From positions 248,001 through 312,000 of the forward strand of contig JAFEMH010000163.1 in assembly GCA_022495995.1 (NCBI GenBank): DNA of 64,000 bases. Direction: 5' to 3'. This stretch comes from Adenophora triphylla var. japonica (Eukaryota > Streptophyta > Magnoliopsida > Asterales > Campanulaceae). Within the stretch, counting starts at the first letter, position 1; each line of letters opens with the position of its first letter. The translations under genes and the position numbers were made by a program. The notes under the pieces are model-generated. The model was not told the DNA's origin, did no database searches, and saw only the letters and a list, made by a program, of their open reading frames with translations. Positions 22,893-32,101 of this stretch are shown here, piece by piece.

Positions 22893-23323
22893 GGTTTGAC
22901 TCGAAAAGAGCCAGGATGCCTCGGGAAAGACCAGGCAAGGCCTCAGATTACCACGAGGGGCCTCATAGTACCTCGAGAGGTTCGGCTTGTGTGTGTCTAT
23001 GTGTGACTTGAAAAAAGGAGAGAATGTGCCAAGTTATCTGCAGGACATATAAACCATATAAGAAGGTTATAGCTCGGGATTCCTTGGATTTGATGTTTTT
23101 GAGATTTTGATCCCGTGCTTATTTTGGACTTGTGATCATCATTACGTGACCTTTTTACCCTCCCATTGGATTAATCAACCATAGTAGGCGTAAAAGCCTT
23201 GGTGTGTCTTAAACCAACATTCTTTGGGGACTTGGTCATATGTGATCAAGAGAGAGACACCTTTTATATTCCAAGAATGAGACTCTTTAGAAAAAGAGAA
23301 GTCTTTGCCCATCAATCCTACAT

Positions 23324-23368
23324 CTTGAGACGATTGAGCTTCGTAGGGACATTTATGCTCGTCTCAAG
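23324..23368 (-). other. Conserved U5 hairpin in the E4/E6 LTR
   Basis: CTTGAGACGA (23324-23333) pairs with TCGTCTCAAG (23359-23368) around a loop containing TAGGGACA. The same hairpin exists in the E3 and E5 LTRs. Confidence 0.6.
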
Positions 23369-24254
23369 TAATGATTGGAGATGTCGAGACTAAGATCCAT
23401 CCGCTTCTAAAGGGACTACGACTATGGCATTTTAGTGGCGGAAACGATGTAAAGATGAATTCTTTACACTGATCCAGACCACGGGATGCTCCAAGGACCA
23501 AGGGGACTAGGGGAAGGGGTATAAAGATTGGATCTTTATACTCATCCTATGTCTTTCGTGCCTTAAAAGGCTACTAGACAATCCTCGGAGAGTGATCCAA
23601 CCTAAAGGGACATGGGGAAAATGACTTTGAAAGTAAAGGTTGCATTTTTAAGGTAAATAACGTAATGAACATTATTAAAGCTAAAGATATAATGTAAAGG
23701 GATGACCTTTATGTCTTTCCTATGTCCTTTAAAACCTCATAAGGTGGACAATCCTTGCAAGCTAGGTCAAGGGAATGGGATGACAGAATGAGAGTAAAGA
23801 TATCATTTTTATGTAATAAAATGAAGAGATTTCACATCATCATGTGGTGAATCTTCCCTAGAACAAGCCACTTGTGGACCCTTGTTCATCCTTGGGAGAG
23901 GATTCCCCATGAATCATTTGTGTAAGGGAGAGGGGAATATGATGATTTACATGGTAAAGATAGGAACTTTATATCATATAATCAAAGTAAATGACAAATA
24001 AAGGCAAGATAAATGACAAGCAATAAATAAAGCAATATAAATGATAGTATTTAAAGGGAAAAGGAAGGAGAGATTACCAATGGTGGTTCTCTCTATCTCC
24101 TAAGGGAATTTTCCTATGTAGGAATGGTTTTGGAAGGGTTTTATGGAGCAGGGAGGTGGTTTTTGGGATGTTTTGTTCTCTAGAAATCCGTGATGTCAAA
24201 TTGGCAGAGTAACAGTGCTTAATTGTTGTTGTTAAAATGGGTAGAGGAGGCCTC

Positions 24255-24330
24255 TATTTATACGCTGCAGTGTGCTTCCTAAAGAAGCCGCCCGACGTTA
24301 ACCTTCAGGAAAAGAAGCCGTCCAGCGTTA
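24255..24330 (-). promoter_or_regulatory. E4/E6 LTR promoter: GCC-type motif pair and TATA box
   Basis: TATAAATA on the minus strand is at 24255-24262. Upstream are AAGCCGCCCGACGTTA (24285-24300) and AAGCCGTCCAGCGTTA (24315-24330), exactly 30 bp apart. AGCCGCC is the known GCC box of plant AP2/ERF factors; use here is inference. Confidence 0.65.
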
Positions 24331-24544
24331 TCCACTGTTGAGTCAGCATGTTTCTAGATTCAAGCAAGGTGGCAGCTGGAAGCTTCCTTCCAACGAGATC
24401 ATGCATGGAATTTTAATTTTTAGCAGGTCCTTCCTCCCTTGGAATGTTTGGAAAAGTTCCCGAATCGCCCCTGAACTTTATGAAAGTTTGGGGAATTGCC
24501 AGGAAACTTAACCGGAAGGCATGAGCCAGATTTGGGTACTTACA

Positions 24545-24557
24545 GAAGCCCCTCGGC
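24545..24557 (-). other. Polypurine tract of E6
   Basis: The minus strand reads GCCGAGGGGCTTC directly before the LTR start TGTAAG. An identical tract abuts the E5 3' LTR at 55400-55412, which supports the assignment. Confidence 0.75.
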
Positions 24558-24599
24558 AACGGTACTTGCAAGGCAAGTGGGGTTTTCGATAAAAAGAAT

Positions 24600-25250
24600 C
24601 CAATCTGGTGAATTGCCGAGACGGATTGGGTGACCAAGGAGGTCGAGTGGCTGAACCTTTGGAAGGCTACCTACGTATCTCGGGGGAATCAAGCCATGAT
24701 TGTAGTTCGGAATCTACTGGGGAAAGGGTGTCATATGTGACAAAATGGCTAAACCTAAAGTAGGCTACCTACGTATCCCGAAGGAATCAAGCCATGATCG
24801 TAGTTCGGAATCCACTAGGGAATGTCAAAGAGAAACTGGTCCCTTGCTATGAGGATGGGAAGGAAGTGACCTAAGAGGTCAAATGGCTGATCCTGCTGAG
24901 GATATGCCAAATGAAGGGAATGACCAATGTGGTTGGATGGCTAGACCTTTTTGAAAGGCTCATGCATCACTGAGGAGTGATGAAGAAAGGGGTGACCAAT
25001 GTGGTTGGATGGCTGGACCTTTTTGAAAGGCTCATGCACCATTGAGGAGTGATGAAGAAAAGGGGTGACCAATGTGGTCGGATGGCTGGACCTTTTTGAA
25101 AGGCTCATGCATCACTGAGGAGTGATGAAGAAAGGGGTGACCAATGTGGTCGGATGGCTGGACCTTTTTGAAAGGCTACCTACGTATCCCGGAGGAATCA
25201 AGCCGTGATCATAGTTCAAGGTTCACTAGATAGTTAGGAACATGTCTAGG
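24600..25250 (-). repeat. E6 3' spacer: repeated conserved blocks
   Basis: Three copies of the GAACTACG...TACGTAGGTAGCC block lie at 24664-24708, 24763-24806 and 25174-25217 (minus-strand sense). Between them are about four copies of a roughly 72-bp unit starting GACCAATGTGGTCGGATGGC (about 24918-25150). No coding potential is seen. Confidence 0.7.
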
Positions 25251-25294
25251 ATCCTTGGAATTTTGACGATTAATGGAGGAGTCACCTTAAGAAA

Positions 25295-25710
25295 CTAAAG
25301 CTTACGTCGCTATCGAGGAGATAGAGGTAGCTAAAGTTGGAAAAACTAAAGCATACGTCGCTATCAAGGAGATAGGGTAGCTAAAGTTGGAAAAGACTAA
25401 AGCTTATGTCGCTATTAAGGAGATAGAGGTAGCTAAAGTTGGAAAGACTAAATCTTACGTCGATATCAAGGAGATAGAGGTAGCTAAAGTTGGAAAGACT
25501 AAAGCTTACGTCGCTATCAATGAGATAGAGGTGACTAAAGTTGGAAAGACTAAAGCTTACGTCGCTATCGAGGAGATAAAGGTAGCTAAAGTTGAAAAAG
25601 ACTGAAGCTTATGTTGCTATCGAGGAGATAGAGGTAGCTAAAGTTGGAAAGACTAAACTTTACGTTGCTATCGAGGAGATAGAGGTAGCTAAAGCTTGGA
25701 GTTTGATAAT
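25295..25710. repeat. Array A in E6: about 8 units of 51 bp with CTATC/GATAG dyads
   Basis: Each unit contains GCTATCGAGGAGATAGAGGT with CTATC...GATAG arms, followed by AGCTAAAGTTGGAAA and ACTAAAGCTTACGTC. Starts are near 25310, 25359, 25410, 25461, 25512, 25563, 25615 and 25666. Because 51 is divisible by three, it yields a spurious repetitive ORF. Confidence 0.85.
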
Positions 25711-25727
25711 TCGGAGGCTGTCACCTG

Positions 25728-26335
25728 ACGTTATCCCATTTGGCGATAACGGAAGGTTTCTCGGAGGAGACGTTATCCCATTTGGCGATAACGGAAGGTT
25801 TCCCGGAGGATACGTTATCCCATTTGGCGATAACGGAGGATTTTCCGGAGGAGACGTTATCCCATTTGGTGATAATAGAAGGTTTCCCGGAGGAGATGTT
25901 ATCCCATGTGGTGATAACGGATGATTTCCCGGAGGAGACGTTATCCCATTTGGCGATAACGGAGGATTTCCCGGAGGATAAGTTATCCCATTTGGCGATA
26001 ACAGAAGGTTTCCCGGAGGATACGTTATCCCATTTAGCAGTAACGGAAGGTTTCCCAGAGGGGACGTTTTCCCATTTGGCGATAACGGAAGGTTTCCCGG
26101 AGGAGACGTTATCCCATTTGGCGATAACGAAAATTTTTGAGAGAAAACCTTATTCCATTTGGAGATAACGAGAATGTTTGAGAGAAAACGTTATTCCATT
26201 TGGAGATAACGAGAATTTTTGAGAGAAAACGTTATTCCATTCGGAGATAACGAGAAAATTTTGGAGAAAAACGTTATTCCATTTGGAGATAACAGAAATT
26301 TGGGAGAGACAACGTTATTCCATTTGGAGATAACG
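25728..26335. repeat. Array B in E6: about 15 units of 40-42 bp with GTTATC/GATAAC dyads
   Basis: The unit begins GTTATCCCATTTGGCGATAAC, an inverted repeat GTTATC...GATAAC, then GGAAGGTTTCCCGGAGGAGAC. The right half (from about 26110) is a variant with TTATTCCATTTGGAGATAAC and GAGAGAAAAC. It lies between the LTR promoter (leftward) and the PMD promoter (rightward). Confidence 0.85.
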
Positions 26336-26396
26336 GGAAATCTTGGTTAAATGGAAAGTCCAGGGGTAAAAGTGTAAATTCAGCTTGAGGCAAATG

Positions 26397-26468
26397 AAGC
26401 CGCCCGGCATGAGATGGGGAAAAAGAAGCAATCCGGCTTGAATCCTAATTTCACCAGATTTATTTAAA
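26397..26468 (+). promoter_or_regulatory. Promoter of the E6 antisense PMD gene: GCC-type motif pair and TATA-like box
   Basis: AAGCCGCCCGGCAT (26397-26410) and AAGCAATCCGGCTTG (26426-26440) are 29 bp apart, in the style of the LTR pair at 24285-24330. TATTTAAA (26461-26468) is the likely TATA box, 113 bp before the ATG at 26581. The minus-strand PMD promoter at 51486-51562 has the same TATTTAAA form. Confidence 0.6.
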
Positions 26469-26580
26469 CAGAAGGAGAACGGGCAGCAGCCATTGTTGCT
26501 TTTTGTTCTTGCGAGTAGAGAGGAGAGAAAAGAGGGAGAAACATCAAGATTTTGGAATCTTTATCTTCCTATTGCTCAAA

Positions 26581-28804
26581 ATGGATCAAGAAGGGAACAT
26601 CTTGCCCCGCCAAGCGTGTCGGACTTTGTCGCAAATCGCGAGGATGAGGCGGAGGGAATTTGTTAGGACCGAGCGAAAGTATGACTTTGTGGCGCCTACT
26701 TCTGAGTTTTATCCCGGTAAAAGGGAGCACAAATCTATGAAACCTCAATCGATTGGGGTAAGCACTCTCGATTTACTTGATTTTATCAATTTTGATTGAT
26801 TTTTGATTGATTAGGGCTGGACTCGAATTTTGGGAATTTTTGGATTTTTCTTGTGATTTTATTGATGATTTTAGGGATTTGTTAATTAACCTATGGGGCT
26901 AAGGATATAAATAATCATGCATGTGCAATTTATTTGAAAAAAATATGAGAATGACTCATTTTTGAAAATAAAGTGAGAAAAATAATGCCTAAAATGTGAC
27001 GGAGTTCTTGCATGTGCTAGAACTAGGTCAACTCCTGATCATGGATGCGAAAACGAGATTTTGGACGATGAAAATGATTCATGCATGCCTTTTTGAAAGA
27101 TTAAAACCTATACACAAAGAATTTTGTGAAAACTGGAATTTTGTGCTTGGTAGAGCATGTGCTCGGGGTGACGTGTTTCAAATGATGAAAGACACGTGTT
27201 CTAGGCAAATGATGCTAGAAAACTTCTTATGAATGCTTTTCTTTAGCAATGTGTGCATTATTTTGTGCATGTATGCATGTTTCTGAGATATGCTGAAGGA
27301 CTAACGTGCTTTTGTTGTGCTTACCTATAGGAGAGCAAGTCACGGGGACCCGCTGAGATAGCGGTGAAGTTATGGGACAGGATGCCCAACTTTGAGAAGG
27401 ATGGCTACAATCCTAGGCACCTAGTGGTGGCGACTGGTCTCCATTCTTTTGTCGAGGCTATCAGCCAAGGCATTCACGTGACCTCCAAGAGCAAGGGGCT
27501 GGTCCAAGCCCTTTCTGAGTTTTGGTGGGACACCACTCACAGCTTTCATCTAGGCAGGGGAGAGGTCACGGTGACTCCCGCCGACTTTACAACTATTACT
27601 GGCTTGAGATTCACAAATCGGCCTGTGACCTAGAGGGATCACATTTCTGAGGCTGAGTTTAGAGATTATGACCTTATGTTTTGACATGCAGGTCTGGTTT
27701 TGTGAGGTGATTGGGTTCTTTCCTTGGAACCAACAGAGTGATCCCCCTATCTTCCTGGCCATGGTGCGCTGGAGAGGAGAGGCTAAGGACAAGTTCACCA
27801 GGAAGACCCGAATCACCTTTGACTATAAGATGGTGAAGCCTGTCATTAACAGGGACGATTATGAGGGGGTGAGCTTCTATCCCTGGGGGAGGTATCCGGA
27901 GGCTTTTATGGGAGATGCCGTGGTCGTGACCAGGCAGAGGAGGTGGCTAACAGGCTTGACCTGTGATATTATCTATTTGGGGGACCGATTCTCCAGGCAG
28001 CACGGTTATGTCCCTCCTTTAGGCGCGATTACCCCTAATGATCCTCCTCCTTTCATGCTGCAGCCCAGGCACTGGTCAAAGGATGAGAGGGACAGGTATA
28101 AGGTTGGTTTGGCGGCTGAGGATTATTTTGACTATGCTACCCAGTACGCCACCTTTGTGGATGAGCGTTTGAGGACGCCTCAGAGGTTGGTGAAGATCAC
28201 CGCTGCCCAAGGGTACGGGGAGGCAGAGCTAACCAATCCACCTGTTCCTCCAGCTCACCTTTCTTATGTGGTGAACGGGGTGTCGAGGAGGTTGATGGTG
28301 CCTATTCCAATCATGAGGGATGCTGAGTATACTTTGCCGGCAGACAGCACTGTAACTAACTCTGGGTTTATTTTCTTATTCGACTTTTCAATTTTCTGTG
28401 ATTTTGAACTTTTTTGGGATTTTCTGAGCTTTTCCTTTTTCTCGCAGGTCCTCGCTCGCACGTAAGACACTCTGGTGCGGCATAACAGGGGCTGGAAGGA
28501 GCTGACTCGGTCCCTCTTAATGAAGCTGGCTTGCGCGTCAAGGGCTGCGGGAAATGCCCAGGAGCCTGAGCGTAATAGGAGGCAAGTCGGGAGCACGGTT
28601 TCTTCATCATCAGCATCAGGGTACCCCTCATACTCTACTAGTGCCGTGCCTCGGGGGCGAGGGCCTAACAGTGATATTTTAGAGTAGCTGGCAGAGTACG
28701 AGCATATGCCCTTCAACCTGACCGCCGTGAGCGATGATGAAGACCTGCTAAGGGACCCCGAGCTTTATGAGCTGAGTAGCGATGATGATGAGTCAGAGGC
28801 TTAG
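26581..28804 (+). pseudogene. PMD gene of E6, with nonsense codons and an internal deletion
   Basis: Exons by comparison with the copy at 48756-51379: exon 1 26581-26757, exon 2 from 27331, exon 3 27691-28351 (acceptor GACATGCAG), exon 4 28448-28804. The PMD signature is in exon 2: FWWDTTHSFHLGRGEVTVTP followed by DFTTITGLRF. Damage: TAG at 27631 where the sister copy has Trp; loss of the rest of exon 2 and the start of intron 2 between about 27675 and the exon 3 acceptor; TAA at 28463-28465 in place of a Tyr codon; TAG at 28685-28687 in place of Gln. The C-terminus is acidic (SDDDESEA). It is antisense to its element, as in E1 and E3. Confidence 0.8.
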
Positions 28805-29090
28805 GGCCTTTGGTTCAAACTTGGAGAGTGAGAGAGAAAACAATGAACAAATTATGCATAATTTGTATTTATTATTTTATTTGGGTGCCAAGGAGGCAAA
28901 CATAATGTAATGATCTTTTTTTTTTCTTTTCTTATTGATGCTTTATTATTTTGCATATTACTTGAGCCTCGGGGCAACTTTTTGCATGGAAATGGGGCAA
29001 AATTTGAGCCGAAATGGTTTATGATGGTATATGAATGTATGGATGGTGTTTGAGAATGTTTTTATGCAGGGATGAGGGAAACCAACATCA
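28805..29090 (+). other. PMD 3' flank joined to a truncated LTR
   Basis: 28805 to about 29000 matches, inverted, the stretch 48560-48755 beyond the other PMD copy (shared ACTTGAGCCTCGGGGC and GGAAATGGGGC). Near 29090 it changes to LTR sequence of E3. Confidence 0.6.
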
Positions 29091-30562
29091 TTGACATACA
29101 ATTTTCAGCACTGTTACTCTGCAGAAATACAAACTCGAATTGCAGTCCCTAAAAATACACAAATCCACTCTCTCTCATATACTAATCCTACTTTAATCTA
29201 TTTCTAAATGGATAGTGACTAGGAAAACTCCCTTGGAAGATAGAGAAAAACCAATATTAGTAATCTCTCCTTCCCTTACCTTTGATACATTCCTATTTAC
29301 TCTTATTTCCATTGTTACCTCTTGTTTATCTTCGTTTATTGTCATAAAGCTTTAATCTTTAGCAATGTAACTCCATATTTCTCACTGCCCTACACAAATG
29401 ACTCAATGGAGATCCTCTCCCTACGATGAACAAGATTTCATAATTGGCTTGTTCTAGGGATGATCTACCAAATGAGGATGTGATTCCCTTTTATATTTAT
29501 GTATAAAAATGCAATCTTTATCTATTATATGTCATCCCCTTCCCATTGATCTAGTTTTTCCAAGGATTGTCCACCTTATGAGGTATTAAGGACATAGGAA
29601 AAGCCATGAAGATCATCCTTTTACATTATGTCCTTAGATTAATGATACTCCTTGTATTGTTCATATTAAAAATGCAATCTTTACATTAATACTATTTCTC
29701 CCCATATCCCTAAAGTTGGAATCTTTCTCCAAGGATTGTCTAAAAGGCCTCCTAAGGCATAAAAGACATAGGATGATCATAAATATCCAATCTTTACATC
29801 CCATTTCCCTAGTCCCGTGGTTCTTGATGCATTCCATAGTGAGGATTGGTGTAAAGACACCATCTTTACATCAATCCCATTATAAAAATGCCACAATCTT
29901 TGTCCCTTTAGAAATCAATGAGTTTTAGTCCCAAAATCTCCGATAATCACTTGAGACAAACACAAGATGTCCCTACGAATCATCATTGTCTCAAGATGTA
30001 GGATTGATGTACAAAGATTCATTCTTTTCTAAAAATTCTCATTATTGAACTTAAAAACAAGTTCTTCGATCACATTCGACTAAAATCCCCAAGGAAAGTT
30101 AGGTTAAGACATACCAAGGCTCCTATGACTATGTTGGTTGATTAATCTAATGGAAAGGTAGATAAGTCTCGTAATGATGATCATAAGTTCAAAGTGAGCA
30201 GAAGATAAAAATTCCGGAAACTCCAAAGTCCAAGGTATCCCGAACTATAACCTTCTAAAAATGGTTCTTACGTTCCGATAATAAACTTGGCACATCTTTT
30301 CTCCTTTCAAATCACACACGAACACAAACAAGCACAAATTTTGGACCTAGGAAGAGTTGCTTTTTCAAGGCTCCTTGGGTGAACGTCAAACGTTCTTCCC
30401 AAGGAGTAACTTAACCTCCGAACCCTTTTCCTTTTTTTCAAAGTTTTGAGGATAAATCAAAATGGTGTGGCGACTTCGTTTTTCATAAATCCGGTGTCTT
30501 CAAACTGAGGTGAACTCGACCCTTTTTCGTAAAAAAAAATGAAAAAATGGGGCACACATTCA
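29091..30562 (+). mobile_element. 5' LTR of E3 lacking U3
   Basis: From about 29091 (CATTGACATACAATTTT, then CACTGTTACTCTGC) the sequence matches, inverted, the R and U5 part of the E5 LTR (55095 down to 53724). The 3' end is near CACACATTCA, five bases before the primer site. The whole U3, with TATA box and motif pair, is missing. Homology begins about 30 nt downstream of where the TATA box would be, so the left end coincides with the expected RNA start. Confidence 0.65.
29950..29995 (+). other. Conserved U5 hairpin in the E3 LTR
   Basis: CTTGAGACAA pairs with TTGTCTCAAG. E4 and E5 have CTTGAGACGA with TCGTCTCAAG, so one base pair changed on both sides (A-T versus G-C). The loop keeps TGTCCCTA. 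Confidence 0.65.
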
Positions 30563-30567
30563 TAGTT

Positions 30568-30587
30568 TGGCGACTCCGCTGGGGAAA
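30568..30587 (+). other. Primer binding site of E3 (tRNA-Arg type)
   Basis: The plus strand reads TGGCGACTCCGCTGGGGAAA just after the LTR end. Confidence 0.85.
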
Positions 30588-31786
30588 AGTAAATGTTTTC
30601 CAAACTTCTTCTCTCATAAGAAACGTTGGAAACATTTACAAGGGTTAGCCTTCCGTCACGGGTCCGATCTTTGTGCTTGTGCAATTTTTCTTTTTTCATG
30701 CATCCTTTGTGTTATTTTTGGCTTGTGCATACTCTGAATGATAAACAGATACGTCTCTGAAGCTGAAAGTTACCAAAAATCCCTGGAAAAATAGTCTGGA
30801 AAGGCAGCAATTTGGAACCTGGAAAACTGTTGGTTCTAGCCGGACGGCCGTGCGGCTTTATCAGCAGTTCCACCAGGACTGTTTTCATCTGAGGTTAATC
30901 AGGGAACCGTGGCAATTTGGGACTATTCAGTCTTGAATCTGGCCTGGTTCCAGAAAATTTATGTGCTTATGTGATGCATTCTTCCCCGCCCCAAAACATT
31001 TTTTTAAAAACACGTGATGAAAAATCTCTATTTTAACTAAAAAAAGAATTTTTTAGGAGACCGCACACTACGCGCACTATATATCTCCTGTACACTTTTG
31101 CACGCATGTCCTTAACCCGAGATGGTTGTTCAGTTGCAGTCACGGACAGTGTAACGATGCTCCCGGGCACGCACAGAATCATCCCAAACTCCCCATGGCA
31201 GCCTGTGTCGACCACTGCACTAGTCCGTGTCACAGTCTTAAACCCGTGACTTTTTGGTTGGTTTTGTCTAGACCGTGTCATACAGCTTCGTCGTATACCT
31301 CCGTAAAGTCAAACCCGAGCCCATGCTAGAGTCAAGATTCCTCGCGCAAGCAAAGCAATGCCAAAATTTCGTTAGGCAAAATTGGCAAAATCTTGACCTC
31401 GGCATTGACCTTGACTTTGAATTGCACGGAGTATGTAAAATTCAAACCCGAGCCCAAGCTAAAGTCAAGATTCCTCGCGCAAACGAAGCCATGCCAAAAT
31501 TTTGTTAGGTAAAATTGGCAAAATCTTGACCCTGACATTGACTTTGACTTTGATTTGCACAAAGTAAGCAACAACGCTCAATGTGACACCGTGTCATTCG
31601 ATTTTTAATGTCCAACCTATGCCTATTATTTTCCTTGGACAATGCCAAAGTCAACGTCTATCGCGCAAGTGAAGCCATGCCGAAATTTCGTTAGGCAAAA
31701 TTGGCAAAATCTTCACCCCGATATTGACATTGACTACAATCCGCATCGCTCATGCGTTAAAATTCCTATGATCCACTAGACCCTAG
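30588..31786 (+). other. E3 leader with GCC-type motif and hairpin repeats
   Basis: AGCCGGACGGCCGTGCGGCTT (30838-30858) carries overlapping inverted GCC-type motifs. Two near-identical 67-nt units at 31331-31397 and 31464-31530 start GTCAAGATT and end AATCTTGAC, so each can fold into a long stem; a third decayed copy lies at 31650-31714. Short ORFs here overlap these repeats and are not convincing. Confidence 0.6.
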
Positions 31787-31981
31787 GAACGTTCTTTTCT
31801 CTCGGTCAATGGGATCCACTTGCCCTATAGGACCCTCGCCCGGGGTTGTCCACCCTGGGATGTCGAAATACAGATGCAAAACGAGGGGCTTATACACATA
31901 GTGACGGAGCCCACTGATCTAGGATCTAGAGTAGTTGCGAAAAAGAAGTGCAACCTTTTCCAACCAAATAGAGATAATTAA
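31787..31981 (+). CDS. Conserved short leader ORF of E3, function unknown
   Basis: The stretch is open without an ATG from 31787 to TAA at 31979-31981 and contains LPYRTLARGCPPWDVEIQMQ and EPTDLGSRVVAKKK. The E4 and E5 leaders keep the same frame; the alternative frame has stops in E4 and E5. It could be an exon upstream of gag, since all three leaders share a following TTTTAAGTAAA (possible donor) and a CAG acceptor-like site just before gag (32089 in E3). The phases I tried did not join cleanly. It could instead be a structured packaging region. I do not recognise it. Confidence 0.4.
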   Translation, partial: ERSFLSVNGIHLPYRTLARGCPPWDVEIQMQNEGLIHIVTEPTDLGSRVVAKKKCNLFQPNRDN

Positions 31982-32101
31982 AAGACACTGTTTTAAGTAA
32001 ACTTGAAGATTCTTAACTGCATGTTACTTGAGCCTTCAGCCTAAACACCTACCCCGAGTCTAAACCTTGCCTATCCCTTTCCCACAGCGAGAAAGAAGTG
32101 G

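Larger units (their letters stand above)
22180..24544 (-). mobile_element. Shared LTR of E4 and E6 (2365 bp)
   Basis: On the minus strand it starts TGTAAGTACCC and ends GGTAATTTCA. A primer site follows its 3' end (E4), and a polypurine tract with E6 internal sequence precedes its 5' end. It is therefore a 5' LTR for one element and a 3' LTR for the next, as expected after unequal recombination. It contains a TG microsatellite (22524-22541), a 48-bp-type tandem repeat (22729-22892), a conserved U5 hairpin and a promoter. No coding sequence is convincing. Confidence 0.8.

Noticed and set aside
22585..23006. Overlapping ORFs on both strands in the E4/E6 LTR
   Set aside because: They are caused by the 48-bp GC-rich tandem repeat and are not present in the sister LTR of E5.
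25387..26168. Repetitive ORFs such as VAKVGKTKAYVAI and SHLAITEGFPEET repeats
   Set aside because: They are translations of arrays A and B, whose 51- and 42-bp units are multiples of three. The unit is conserved at the DNA dyad and the same units lie out of frame elsewhere.
29100..30400. Possible host gene in the AT-rich region between PMD and E3
   Set aside because: The region aligns, inverted, with R/U5 of the E5 and E4 LTRs and has no long ORF.
31126..31574. Short ORFs in the E3 leader on both strands
   Set aside because: They overlap tandem hairpin units; repeated peptide words come from the repeat.
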